Source of the DNA: Clostridia bacterium
Lineage (GTDB): Bacteria; Bacillota_A; Clostridia; Oscillospirales; CAG-272
Length of the DNA: 64,000 nucleotides
Direction of reading: 5' to 3'
Assembly (NCBI GenBank): GCA_017445115.1
Contig: JAFSUU010000087.1
Span: 42,861-106,860 of the forward strand
The notes under the pieces are model-generated. The model saw only the letters and a list, made by a program, of their open reading frames with translations, made no database searches and was not told the DNA's origin. Both the position numbers and the translations under genes were made by a program. Shown here in pieces: positions 56,702 through 64,000 of this stretch (positions are counted from its first letter, which is position 1; each line of letters opens with the position of its first letter).

Positions 56702-57211
56702 ATGGAACTCTGGGATGCATACGATAAGAATTTTAACAAGATCGACGGCGTGACGCTCGTGCGCGGGGAGAAGATCCCCGAGGGTATGTATCACCTTGTC
56801 GCAGACGTCATAGTGAGGCATACGGACGGCGAATATCTTTTAATGCAGAGGGATCCGGGGAAGCACTACGGCGGAATGTGGGAGGCGACGGCGGGCGGCT
56901 CCGCGATAAAAGGGGAAACCGCTTATGAATGCGCCGTGAGAGAACTTCGCGAGGAGACCGGGATCGCATCGCGCGAGCTCGTCGAAGTCGGACGCGTTGA
57001 GGACGGCAAACAGACTTTATACGTCGAATTTCTCTGCGTGACGGACTTTGATAAAGGCGGCGTCATCCTTCAGGAGGGCGAGACTTCCGATTATAAATGG
57101 GTAGGGCGCGAAGAGCTTCTTGCGATGAACGCGTCGGAGCTCGTGACGAAGCGCATGCAGAGCTTTATAGACGAACTGGCAGGAAAACAGATAACGCCGA
57201 CCAGCAGATAA
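56702..57211 (+). CDS. NUDIX hydrolase 3
   Basis: A 169-residue IPP-isomerase/YfcD-like NUDIX protein (starts ELWDAYDKNFN, then GMYHLVADVIV). The box lies in GSAIKGETAYECAVRELREETGI. Ribosome site AAAGGAG. Confidence 0.88.
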   Translation: MELWDAYDKNFNKIDGVTLVRGEKIPEGMYHLVADVIVRHTDGEYLLMQRDPGKHYGGMWEATAGGSAIKGETAYECAVRELREETGIASRELVEVGRVEDGKQTLYVEFLCVTDFDKGGVILQEGETSDYKWVGREELLAMNASELVTKRMQSFIDELAGKQITPTSR

Positions 57212-57245
57212 AACGTCTGCAGACTTAAAAATACGGAGGCTGAAA

Positions 57246-58028
57246 ATGGATTACATAAGAGAACACTACGAAAACCGAGACGAGGACGGAAGACTTGCGA
57301 GCCGTCACGGGAGCGTCGAGTATATAACGACGATGAAATACGTTCACGAGTGCGCGGAAAAGTGCGGGGCGAAAAAGATCCTCGACGTCGGCGCGGGCAC
57401 GGGAAGATACAGTATTGCGCTTGCAAATGAGGGCTTTGACGTGACGGCGCTCGAACTCGTTGAACGTCACCTCGAAATATTGAAGGGCAAGCCCGGCGGC
57501 GAGAAGGTCACCGCACTGCAGGGGAACGGGCTCGATCTTTCCCGCTTTCCTGACGGCTCGTTCGATCTGACTCTCGTTTTCGGCCCTATGTATCACCTCT
57601 ATACCGTCGCCGACAGAGAGCGCGCGCTTTCCGAGGCGGTCAGAGTCACAAAGCGAGGCGGCTTTGTCCTCGTCGCCTACTGTATGAACGAACCGACGGT
57701 CGTTCAGTTCGTTTTTCAGCGCGGAGGACTGCAGACAGTCCTTGAAAACAATATGCTGACCGACGACTGGCACTGCATCAGCGAACCGAAGGATATTTTT
57801 GCCATGGTGCGCACGGAGGAGATAGAAGAGCTTGACCGCACTGCTGACGCCGTTCGCGAAAAGCTTGTCGCGACCGACGGCGCGACCAATTATATGAGGG
57901 AGACCGTCGACGCGATGGATGACGCGACGTTTGAAAAATGGGTCGAATACCACCTCGCGACCTGCGAAAGGGCGGACCTCCTCGGCGCGTCTCACCACAC
58001 TCTCGACGTTCTGAGGGTCGGAAAGTGA
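57246..58028 (+). CDS. Class I SAM-dependent methyltransferase 2
   Basis: A 260-residue protein with motif I ILDVGAGTGRYSIAL, TALELVERH, and VFGPMYHLY around motif IV. Substrate unknown. Ribosome site CGGAGG. Confidence 0.85.
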   Translation: MDYIREHYENRDEDGRLASRHGSVEYITTMKYVHECAEKCGAKKILDVGAGTGRYSIALANEGFDVTALELVERHLEILKGKPGGEKVTALQGNGLDLSRFPDGSFDLTLVFGPMYHLYTVADRERALSEAVRVTKRGGFVLVAYCMNEPTVVQFVFQRGGLQTVLENNMLTDDWHCISEPKDIFAMVRTEEIEELDRTADAVREKLVATDGATNYMRETVDAMDDATFEKWVEYHLATCERADLLGASHHTLDVLRVGK

Positions 58029-58058
58029 CCGCGCAAAGCGGCGTTTTAAGAGGAAAAC

Positions 58059-58550
58059 ATGGATATTACGATAAAGAAAATGGAAACGGAGGACGAGGTG
58101 CGCGGTAAGGCGTACGTCCACTGGAAATCGTGGTGTGAGACGTACCGCGGCATCGTCACAGACGACTACCTCGAAAACGTGCACACCTACGAGAGATGTC
58201 TTTCTCGCGTCGGACCCTTCGGCGAGGCGAAGATCGACGTCGCGAAGGACGGAGATCGGGTCGTCGGGTTCGTCTGCTACGGACCGAGCGACGAAGTCCC
58301 GGGCGCGGGCGAGATACACGGACTCTATCTGCTTGAGGCGTATCAGGGGAAAAGGATCGGTCTTTTGCTGATGGATCACGCCTTTGAACGAATGAAAGAG
58401 TACGACAAGATCATCCTCTGGGCGTTCAAGGACAATAAAAAAGCATTGGATTTTTACGAAAAATACGGATTCCACGCCGACGGTGAGGAGCACGAATATG
58501 TTTTCGGAAAGCCGGCGATCGGTATCAGGATGGTGTACGAGAGAAAATAA
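58059..58550 (+). CDS. GNAT-family N-acetyltransferase 1
   Basis: A 163-residue GNAT with the acetyl-CoA motif GLYLLEAYQGKRIGLLLMDHA (about 87-107) and the WAFKDNKKALDFYEKYGF end segment. Resembles PhnO/RimI-type small-molecule acetyltransferases. Confidence 0.88.
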   Translation: MDITIKKMETEDEVRGKAYVHWKSWCETYRGIVTDDYLENVHTYERCLSRVGPFGEAKIDVAKDGDRVVGFVCYGPSDEVPGAGEIHGLYLLEAYQGKRIGLLLMDHAFERMKEYDKIILWAFKDNKKALDFYEKYGFHADGEEHEYVFGKPAIGIRMVYERK

Positions 58551-58577
58551 AAAATACTGTGAAGAAGGTGATTTGAT

Positions 58578-59129
58578 ATGAAACTTGTGTTTTTGATAGG
58601 CGACGCAGCGGTAGGAAAGATGACTGTCGGGCAGGAGCTTATGAAAATAACCGATCTGCGCCTTTTTCACAATCACATGACGATAGAACCGGTGATCGAG
58701 ATCTTCGGAAGAATGGACGTCAAAACGAGGGACGAGCTGCGGGAGGTGATTTTCCGCAATTTCGCTGCGTCTGACCTCTACGGAATGATATTTACCATTA
58801 TGATGGCGTTTGATATGAAAGAAGACTGGGACTATATCGAGCATATAAAAAGCATATTCGAGCCGTACGGAACGGAGTTCTATTACGTCGAACTCGTCGC
58901 GCCGCAGGAAGTCCGGCTCGCGCGGAACGTGACCGAAAACCGGCTTAAGAATAAGGCGTCGAAAAGAGATATTGAAACATCGACGGCACGTCTCATAAAG
59001 GACGACGCGAAGCACCGCTGCGTCAGCTTTGAGGGCGAGATACCGTTTGAGAATTATCTCCGGATCGACAACACGGATCTTTCTGCCGCCGACGCCGCAA
59101 AACTGATAAAGGAAACGTTTGACTTATGA
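58578..59129 (+). CDS. P-loop kinase-like protein
   Basis: A 183-residue protein with Walker A GDAAVGKMT at the N-terminus and an arginine-bearing segment NRLKNKASKRD near residue 130. Like shikimate-kinase or AAA-33 small-molecule kinases; substrate unknown. It overlaps the phosphorylase gene by 4 nt. Confidence 0.8.
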   Translation: MKLVFLIGDAAVGKMTVGQELMKITDLRLFHNHMTIEPVIEIFGRMDVKTRDELREVIFRNFAASDLYGMIFTIMMAFDMKEDWDYIEHIKSIFEPYGTEFYYVELVAPQEVRLARNVTENRLKNKASKRDIETSTARLIKDDAKHRCVSFEGEIPFENYLRIDNTDLSAADAAKLIKETFDL

Positions 59130-59899
59130 TACTCGAAGAATTTGAAGCGGGACGCGCGGTCATTGAGCCGTGCATGATACACGAAAAAGTCGAGGGATTT
59201 CCCCGCGTCGCGGTCTCCTGCTTTTCAAGTAAACTGTTTGAGAGCGTTCTCTCGACGCTCGAATACCGTGAGGCAGGGCTCATAAAAGGCGCGAACGGGA
59301 GAAAGCCGGTCTACGCCGTTAAATACGGCGGGAGCGAGTTCGCGTTTTATATGTCCGCGGTCGGCGCGCCGTCGTGCGTCGGCGATTTTGAAGACGCGAT
59401 CGCGCAGGGCGCAGAGGCGCTCGTGCTCCTCGGCACCTGCGGCGTTCTCGATAAGACGATCGAGGACTGCGGGATAATCATTCCGAGCGCGGCGATCCGC
59501 GACGAGGGCACGTCATACCACTACGCGCCGCCGTCGGATACGATCGCGGTCAATAAAAAATACCGCGACGATTTTATTGAAATACTGTCTCGCCGCGGAT
59601 ACAAATACACCGAGGGCGTCACCTGGACGACAGACGCGTTTTACAGAGAGACGCCCGAAAAGGTAAAGAGAAGAAAAGAGGCGGGAGCAGTCTGCGTCGA
59701 GATGGAGTGCTCGGCGATGCAGGCGCTGTGCGACTTCCGCGGGGCAGATTTTTTCCAGTTCTTATACGCAGCCGACAACCTCGACCACACTTCGTGGGAT
59801 CCGAGAAGTTTGTCCGGCGGAGTGCGCCTCGACGAAAAGACGAAGATAGCGTATCTCGCCTTTGAACTTGCACTAAAAATGGAGGAGGATCTGAAATGA
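59126..59899 (+). CDS. Nucleoside phosphorylase family protein
   Basis: A 257-residue PNP/UDP-family protein with VSCFSSKL, MSAVGAPSCVGDFEDAIAQGAEALVLLGTCG, TDAFYRE and the catalytic-site VEMECSAM. Possible purine or uridine phosphorylase. It overlaps the following GNAT gene by 4 nt. Confidence 0.88.
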   Translation: MILEEFEAGRAVIEPCMIHEKVEGFPRVAVSCFSSKLFESVLSTLEYREAGLIKGANGRKPVYAVKYGGSEFAFYMSAVGAPSCVGDFEDAIAQGAEALVLLGTCGVLDKTIEDCGIIIPSAAIRDEGTSYHYAPPSDTIAVNKKYRDDFIEILSRRGYKYTEGVTWTTDAFYRETPEKVKRRKEAGAVCVEMECSAMQALCDFRGADFFQFLYAADNLDHTSWDPRSLSGGVRLDEKTKIAYLAFELALKMEEDLK

Positions 59900-60459
59900 A
59901 CGTAGAAATAGATATATCGGGAACGATAATAACGACAAAACGCCTCGTGTTAAGACCGTGGCGGACGTCCGACCTTGAGGATTTTTACGAATACGCCTCG
60001 GTCGACGGCGTCGGTCAGATGGCGGGATGGTGTCCGCACAAGGACCGCGAGGAATCGCGTATGATACTTGACCGTTTTATAAAAGGCAAAAAGACTTTCG
60101 CGATAGAATATCGGGGAAAAGTCATCGGCTCGCTCGGCGTCGAGGAGTATAAAGAGAGTAATTTCCCGGAATTTGCGGACAAAAAATGCCGCGAGCTCGG
60201 TTTCGTTCTGTCAAAGGACTATTGGGGACAGGGGATCATGCCCGAGGCGGTGCGCGAGGTCATCCGCTGGCTCTTCGAGGAAAAAGAACTCGACGCGATC
60301 TTCTGCGGTCACTTCGTCTGGAACCGTCAGTCTGCGAGAGTGCAGGAGAAATGCGGCTTTCACGAGATCGCGCGCGGCAAATTCGAGACCCGTTACGGCA
60401 CGGTCGAGGACGAGATCTCAAACATCCTGACTCGCGAAGAGTGGCTCGCAAAAAAATAA
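59896..60459 (+). CDS. GNAT-family N-acetyltransferase 2 (RimJ/RimL-like)
   Basis: A 187-residue protein starting TTKRLVLRPWRTSDL, with LGFVLSKDYWGQGIMPEAV and WNRQSARVQEKCGF, the RimJ/RimL pattern. Last gene of the operon. Confidence 0.88.
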   Translation: MNVEIDISGTIITTKRLVLRPWRTSDLEDFYEYASVDGVGQMAGWCPHKDREESRMILDRFIKGKKTFAIEYRGKVIGSLGVEEYKESNFPEFADKKCRELGFVLSKDYWGQGIMPEAVREVIRWLFEEKELDAIFCGHFVWNRQSARVQEKCGFHEIARGKFETRYGTVEDEISNILTREEWLAKK

Positions 60460-60469
60460 TAATATATTA

Positions 60470-60498
60470 TTGACAAATGCAAAAAATCGTGATATACT
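60470..60498 (+). promoter_or_regulatory. sigma-A promoter of nrdR
   Basis: TTGACA (60470-60475), 17 nt, TATACT (60493-60498). Confidence 0.82.
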
Positions 60499-60556
60499 AT
60501 ATAAGGTGTCAATAGGTTGAAAAACTACAATTTAAGGCATCAATGCGGAGGTATAT

Positions 60557-61012
60557 ATGAGATGTCCGTCATGCGGCTCCGAGGATATCAAAGTTATTGA
60601 TTCCCGTCCGGTACCCGAAAATAACAGCATCAGGCGTCGCCGCGAATGCCTCGACTGCAAAACGAGGTTCACCACCTACGAGGTCATAGACGCGTTTCAT
60701 CCGATAGTCCTCAAAAAGGACGGCTCCAAGGAGTACTTCGACAAGAATAAACTTCTTACCGGACTTTTCCACGCCTGCCAGAAGCGCCCCGTCGACGCTG
60801 AGAAGATCGCGAACGAGATCGAGTTTGAGATCCTCAACGGGCTGAAAAAAGAGATCTCGTCAAAAGAGATCGGCGAGATGGCAATGGAAAAGCTCAGAAA
60901 GATCGACGACGTCGCATACGTCCGCTTCGCATCGGTCCACCGCGAGTTCAAAGACGTGGAAACGTTTATGCGCGAGATCGAAAAAATGAAAAAAGAACAG
61001 GGAAACGCGTAA
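60557..61012 (+). CDS. nrdR: Transcriptional repressor NrdR
   Basis: Represses ribonucleotide reductase genes in response to ATP/dATP. The 151-residue protein has an N-terminal zinc ribbon (MRCPSCGS...RRRECLDCKTRFTTYE) and an ATP-cone domain (about 46-136). Ribosome site GGAGG. No nrd genes are in the window. Confidence 0.97.
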   Translation: MRCPSCGSEDIKVIDSRPVPENNSIRRRRECLDCKTRFTTYEVIDAFHPIVLKKDGSKEYFDKNKLLTGLFHACQKRPVDAEKIANEIEFEILNGLKKEISSKEIGEMAMEKLRKIDDVAYVRFASVHREFKDVETFMREIEKMKKEQGNA

Positions 61013-61050
61013 TTTCCTATTGCATTTTTCAAAATAATATGCTACAATCA

Positions 61051-61078
61051 TCAGCGTGACACATCCGTGTCACGCTGA
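61051..61078. repeat. Perfect 12-bp-stem hairpin after nrdR
   Basis: TCAGCGTGACAC pairs with GTGTCACGCTGA with an ATCC loop. No T-run, so it is not a classical terminator. Confidence 0.7.
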
Positions 61079-61085
61079 AAAATAC

Positions 61086-61230
61086 GGAAGCGTATCTAAG
61101 AGGGGACGAGCCCGACCGCCGCCGGTGGCGGATGAAAGGAGGGCGAGGAGTGGCAGCGGTCGAAAAAACAGAGGGACAGTCGCGGCAGCGACCCGATAGT
61201 TTTTTCGGGCACCGCAACAGGACATAACGG
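61086..61230 (+). repeat. Degenerate tRNA-Ser 5' fragment split by a GC-rich insert
   Basis: 61086-61104 resembles the start of the fragment at 61291 (GGAAGCGTATC-AAGAGG). About 100 nt of GC-rich sequence follows, then CATAACGGCCCTGGCTC resumes the fragment. Confidence 0.5.
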
Positions 61231-61290
61231 CCCTGGCTCAGGGCGTATTTCGGAAAATCTATTATACTGGTACAATTTAATATTCTATAC

Positions 61291-61330
61291 GGAAGCGTAT
61301 CGAAGAGGTCATAACGGCCCTGACTCGAAA
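61291..61330 (+). repeat. Degenerate tRNA-Ser 5' half
   Basis: Aligned with the intact tRNA at 61701, the D-arm and anticodon-arm parts match except for a few substitutions (for example TCATAACGGCCCTGACTCGAAA). Confidence 0.65.
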
Positions 61331-61472
61331 GAATAAAGAAGAGTGTCGGTTTCGTGATGGCAAAAACCCTTATATATAAAGGACTTTCGCGAGTTCGAAT
61401 AATCACAATTCAATAGTTTCTTGCACGTTTTTCTTGCATTCTTGCACGCGATGAAAAACGTTCGGAATACAC

Positions 61473-61517
61473 GGAGAGGTATCGAAGTGGTCATAACGGG
61501 GCTGACTCGAAATCAGT
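61473..61517 (+). repeat. Truncated tRNA-Ser(CGA), exact 5' half
   Basis: 45 nt identical to 61701-61745: acceptor 5' strand, D arm and anticodon arm. The variable arm, T arm and acceptor 3' strand are absent. Together with 61701 this gives a direct repeat with a period of 228 nt. Confidence 0.9.
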
Positions 61518-61700
61518 GATGCAGAACGTAAGCCCCATCCTCGAAATCCGAGAAGCACCAGGCACACCCTAACCTCCAAAACCCTTGATTTATAAGGGTT
61601 TTCCGTGAGTTCGAATACAAGTTAATACCCGATTTCTCCCCATCTTTTCTCCCCAAATTCCGGAGAGCGATTTGAGGGTTTAGATGGTAGAAATACACCC

Positions 61701-61789
61701 GGAGAGGTATCGAAGTGGTCATAACGGGGCTGACTCGAAATCAGTTTGCGAGCAATCGCACATGGGTTCGAATCCCATCCTCTCCGCCA
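61701..61789 (+). tRNA. tRNA-Ser (anticodon CGA)
   Basis: A complete class II tRNA: acceptor GGAGAGG/CCTCTCC, D arm, anticodon loop CTCGAAA (anticodon CGA), long variable arm (TGCGAGCAATCGCA), T loop GGTTCGAATCC, encoded CCA end. Followed by the integrase of an integrative element, so it is an attachment site. Confidence 0.96.
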
Positions 61790-61840
61790 AAAAAGCCAGT
61801 CGGTAAGCGATTTGATCGCTTGCAGGCTGGCTCTTTTTTG
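61789..61840 (+). terminator. Terminator behind tRNA-Ser
   Basis: GCCAG...AAGCGA/TCGCTT...CTGGC stem followed by TCTTTTTT. Confidence 0.8.
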
Positions 61841-61866
61841 ACATAGGAAAGGAGAAACGTTATGTA

Positions 61867-61886
61867 AAGGAGGACCAAGCCTCCTT
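61867..61886 (-). terminator. Short hairpin at the integrase stop
   Basis: AAGGAGG pairs with CCTCCTT; TTTACATAA follows on the minus strand. Confidence 0.45.
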
Positions 61887-61887
61887 C

Positions 61888-63063
61888 TCATTGGATTACA
61901 CTCAGCGCTTCGTTCATTCCTCCAAGCATTGCCTGTGCCGAATTAAGTTTTGCAGCGTAATCCAAGTGAGCATAAATATTTGCTGTAGTACTGAAATCAC
62001 TATGCCCGAGCCATTCCTGTATCTGTTTCATCGGAACCCCGTTTTTCAGAAGCATTGAAGCGCAGGTGTGTCTCAGATCGTGAAATCGAATATGCCGCAA
62101 CTCATTCTTTTTGAGCAATGAAGCAAAGTTCTGAGTTACATATTCCGGTTCAAGCAGATTTCCCATCTCATCTACACAAACATAATCCAGATACTCCTTG
62201 TTGTAACTCTTTCCGCACACGCGTCGCCACTCTTTCTGATCCTCAAGTCTTTTCAGAAGTATCTCTCGAAATTGTGGCACAAGCGGGAGCGTCCTCATGC
62301 TGGACTTTGTTTTGGTAGTATCGGAAGCAACTAACTGCTTTTTACCATCAATGATACACGAAGTCAGCGTGTGTTTGATGGTGATGGTGTTTTCTGCAAA
62401 ATCGAAGGCATCCCATTTCAGTCCGATGATTTCGCTTCTACGAAGCCCGTAAAAGGAAGCCATCATAACGGGCAATTCCATTTTCGTGCCCCTGGCCGCT
62501 TCAAAAAGCTCCTTGATTTCTTCTTCACTGTAAAATGAGCCGCGGAAAACCTCTTTTTTCGGTCTGTCCACAAGATCAACTGGATTTGAAGAAATCAACC
62601 TTGTTTTCACGGCATACTTGAACGCTCTGTGGATCACTGAATGATAACGAATCACCGTATTTGCTGACACTCTTTCAAGCTGTTTGAGATAGAACCCTTG
62701 AATGTGATACGGTTCCACCTCACTCAGCGTCAAATTGTAATCCTTGAAATATGGGATAATTATCTTGTTCGTGATCGATTCGTATGACGAGTACGTCGTG
62801 AGTTTGATCGTTGACTTCGCTATCGAAAGCCAGAGCTTCATAAAATCGATAAAGGCCATGTCTGCCGATTTTTTGAGTTCTTCTTTATCATCCGGAGTCA
62901 CAAAAGTCCTGCGGGCTTCAGCCAACATATTTTCAGCAATTCTTTTGTTGCCTTTGACATGCAGACCGGTCGAAATCCACTTCTTTTGAGTTTTTCCCCT
63001 GTACCGATAACAAAGAACGATGTAAAATAAACCGTTTTTCTCTTGCAAATGTCCTGCTACCAT
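61888..63063 (-). CDS. Tyrosine-family site-specific integrase
   Basis: A 391-residue phage/ICE-type integrase: an N-terminal Arm-binding segment (1-60), a core-binding SAM-like domain (about 68-165), and a catalytic domain with Arg in GLRRSEI, Lys in TKTKSSMR, HDLRH, LGHSDFS and the Tyr nucleophile in NIYAHL. It sits 98 bp from the tRNA-Ser 3' end and points toward it, the usual arrangement for elements integrated in a tRNA gene. Start follows AAAGGAGG. Confidence 0.95.
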   Translation of the reverse strand: MVAGHLQEKNGLFYIVLCYRYRGKTQKKWISTGLHVKGNKRIAENMLAEARRTFVTPDDKEELKKSADMAFIDFMKLWLSIAKSTIKLTTYSSYESITNKIIIPYFKDYNLTLSEVEPYHIQGFYLKQLERVSANTVIRYHSVIHRAFKYAVKTRLISSNPVDLVDRPKKEVFRGSFYSEEEIKELFEAARGTKMELPVMMASFYGLRRSEIIGLKWDAFDFAENTITIKHTLTSCIIDGKKQLVASDTTKTKSSMRTLPLVPQFREILLKRLEDQKEWRRVCGKSYNKEYLDYVCVDEMGNLLEPEYVTQNFASLLKKNELRHIRFHDLRHTCASMLLKNGVPMKQIQEWLGHSDFSTTANIYAHLDYAAKLNSAQAMLGGMNEALSVIQ

Positions 63064-63087
63064 AATAATTGATCCTCCTTTATGTAG

Positions 63088-63155
63088 CGCATATTGGACC
63101 TCTGCTGTTGACCGTCCACATTATAATACGGAAGCAGATAATAGTCCAATGTGCG
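63088..63155. promoter_or_regulatory. Integrase promoter with inverted repeat
   Basis: Minus-strand TTGGAC (63149-63144), 18 nt, TATAAT (63125-63120). The -35 box lies in one arm of an imperfect 12-nt inverted repeat (63088-63099 and 63144-63155); the other arm lies about 20 nt downstream of the -10 box. A shorter pair TCTGCT/AGCAGA extends it. Possible operator or Xis/Int site. Confidence 0.6.
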
Positions 63156-63164
63156 ATTTGGGTT

Positions 63165-63386
63165 TTACGCCAGCAATAAGCTGACTTTCAGATACGTCAA
63201 TATGTGTATTTTGGGAATTCGGTATTTGTTCCCGATCCACAAGTATTGAATTTTGTTTTCCTTGAGAAGCCTGTATGCAGTTCTGCGGTTTATGCCAAGT
63301 GCTTTGCACATTTCCTCAATCGTCAGAACATCAGGATACTCCTTTAATATTGCTTTATATAATTCCATCTGTTTCACCTTCGTCAT
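63165..63386 (-). CDS. Small helix-turn-helix protein, excisionase type
   Basis: A 73-residue protein with the MerR/excisionase-like pattern LTIEEMCKALGINRRTAYRLLKEN followed by WIGNKYRIPK. Similar small proteins act as Xis or as regulators beside integrases. The first ATG overlaps the mazF stop (ATGA); ATG at 63368 also has an AAGGTG site. Confidence 0.82.
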   Translation of the reverse strand: MTKVKQMELYKAILKEYPDVLTIEEMCKALGINRRTAYRLLKENKIQYLWIGNKYRIPKIHILTYLKVSLLLA

Positions 63387-63721
63387 ACGTCAATGCTTAC
63401 CCTTAAAGCTTCAGTTATTTCATCCATTTCTTCGTCCGTCGTCTCGCCGACGTATTTGATAAGCCTACACTTATCTATCGTACGAATCTGCTCCATAAGA
63501 GCCGTGGATTCTTTAGTGAGCCCTGTTGAATACAATCTGGTGTGGGTGGGTAGGTTGACCTTCTTCTGCCCCGTAATTGGCGCTACGATGATTGTTGTGC
63601 TGTACCGGTTTCCCATATCATTCTGAACGACAACTACAGGACGAACACCTCCTTGTTCACTCCCTTTGACAGGGTTCAGATCAGCAAGATAAATCTGTCC
63701 GCGTCTTACATCAAAATTCAC
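63383..63721 (-). CDS. MazF/PemK-family endoribonuclease toxin
   Basis: A 112-residue MazF fold: VRRGQIYLADLNPVKGSEQGGVRPVVVVQND, then TIIVAPIT and RTIDKCRL. GTG at 63721 is chosen because AAGGAGG is 9 nt upstream; it directly abuts an in-frame ATG at 63730, which is therefore unlikely. No MazE-type antitoxin precedes it in the visible 280 nt; the following gene is the excisionase-like HTH protein, which might serve that role. Confidence 0.9.
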   Translation of the reverse strand: MNFDVRRGQIYLADLNPVKGSEQGGVRPVVVVQNDMGNRYSTTIIVAPITGQKKVNLPTHTRLYSTGLTKESTALMEQIRTIDKCRLIKYVGETTDEEMDEITEALRVSIDV

Positions 63722-64000
63722 TACGCACATCCTCCTTATGTTTCTATTTTCATTTGATATTTCATTTTTCGTGTTTGCGTTATTTGAATATCCATGTGCT
63801 TCCCACAAGGACAATAGGGTTATGTACAGGAACACAGACGAGAGATTGTCTTTGTCTGCGTTCCAATAACCCTATTTGTCCTCGACACCCCGGGTGTAAG
63901 CATTTCTGCTTGGGAAGTCATCAGGCGACAGGCTGCTAACCTGTTCTCATGGGAGTCCCACCCTCGCGCCTTCATTATGGCCCGACCGCGAATTACGGAA
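63722..64000. other. Right-edge region with no recognised gene
   Basis: Holds a large imperfect hairpin (63808-63882): AGGACAATAGGGTTAT pairs with ATAACCCTATTTGTCCT and an inner GGAAC/GTTCC plus CAGAC/GTCTG stem. The rest is GC-richer sequence without a convincing ORF. It lies upstream of mazF, so it could be its leader. Confidence 0.5.

Noticed and set aside
61086..61789. CRISPR-like spacing of repeats
   Set aside because: The repeated units are tRNA 5' halves of uneven identity with gaps of 150-200 nt; there are no short regular spacers and no cas genes.
61029..61891. Minus-strand ORFs in the tRNA-Ser remnant region
   Set aside because: Their shared segments (for example TTSIPLR) are simply the antisense of tRNA-Ser copies; no ribosome sites.
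63754..63939. 61-codon Cys-rich plus-strand ORF at the right edge
   Set aside because: It covers the hairpin region, has no ribosome site and no recognisable family.

Overview
The window is a gene-dense, fairly GC-rich chromosome segment from a spore-forming Bacillota, most likely class Clostridia. This rests on a T-box in front of thrS, an L-box lysine riboswitch, spoIIE, ireB, rny, a recA gene with a Gram-positive LexA box, and the rpmH-rnpA-yidD-yidC-khpB-rsmG block. Placement below class is not possible by eye. Promoters are canonical (TTGACA, 17 nt, TATAAT) and most genes have clear GGAGG-type ribosome sites.

Layout. 1-1.6 kb: 5' part of thrS with its T-box leader. 1.7-3.8 kb: two small proteins and a YifB/ComM ATPase. 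3.9-8.3 kb: a lysine-riboswitch operon dapA-dapB-ddh-lysA, giving the one-step dehydrogenase route to meso-DAP and lysine. 8.3-12.6 kb: the rpmH block, with no dnaA or oriC beside it. 12.6-28.4 kb, all minus strand: a long housekeeping series (ydcF-like, gpmI, a dacF-like protein, ribF, an aldo/keto reductase, ireB, mnmG, a WG-repeat protein, rlmH, walJ-like, rimO, recX, recF, recA). 28.7-42 kb: XRE-TPR regulator, spoIIE, greA, a TraB/GumN lipoprotein, a zinc-ribbon protein, an EF-G paralogue, an Ltp-like lipoprotein, rny, a thioredoxin and a SLOG/XRE pair. 42-55 kb: uvrA, purC-purF, pfkA, plsC-lipid kinase, ttcA-like, amidase, rimM-trmD. 54.9-60.5 kb: a tightly packed operon of three NUDIX hydrolases, two methyltransferases, two GNATs, a P-loop kinase-like protein and a nucleoside phosphorylase. 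60.5 kb: nrdR.

Accessory DNA. Three AT-rich patches interrupt this core. (1) 37.1-38.9 kb: an Ltp-like lipoprotein between near-identical 33/34-nt direct repeats, with a 92-nt palindrome upstream of it. (2) 45.06-46.68 kb: a 1.5-kb island between two perfect 43-bp copies of the purF 3' end. It holds a DUF2019 (HEAT-like) protein, an unknown protein, a REP-like hairpin, and the broken ends of a REP-associated transposase and an Rhs protein. (3) From about 61.1 kb to the right edge: degenerate and truncated copies of the 5' half of tRNA-Ser, then an intact tRNA-Ser(CGA), then a tyrosine integrase, a small HTH protein and a MazF-type toxin. This is the edge of an integrative element continuing beyond the window, at a site that appears to have been used repeatedly.

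The most interesting observations are the purF-end duplication with its Rhs/RAYT debris, the serial tRNA-Ser scars, a DacF-like protein lacking two of the three penicillin-binding-protein motifs, and a short leader ORF whose ribosome site can be folded away in front of the NUDIX/methyltransferase operon.
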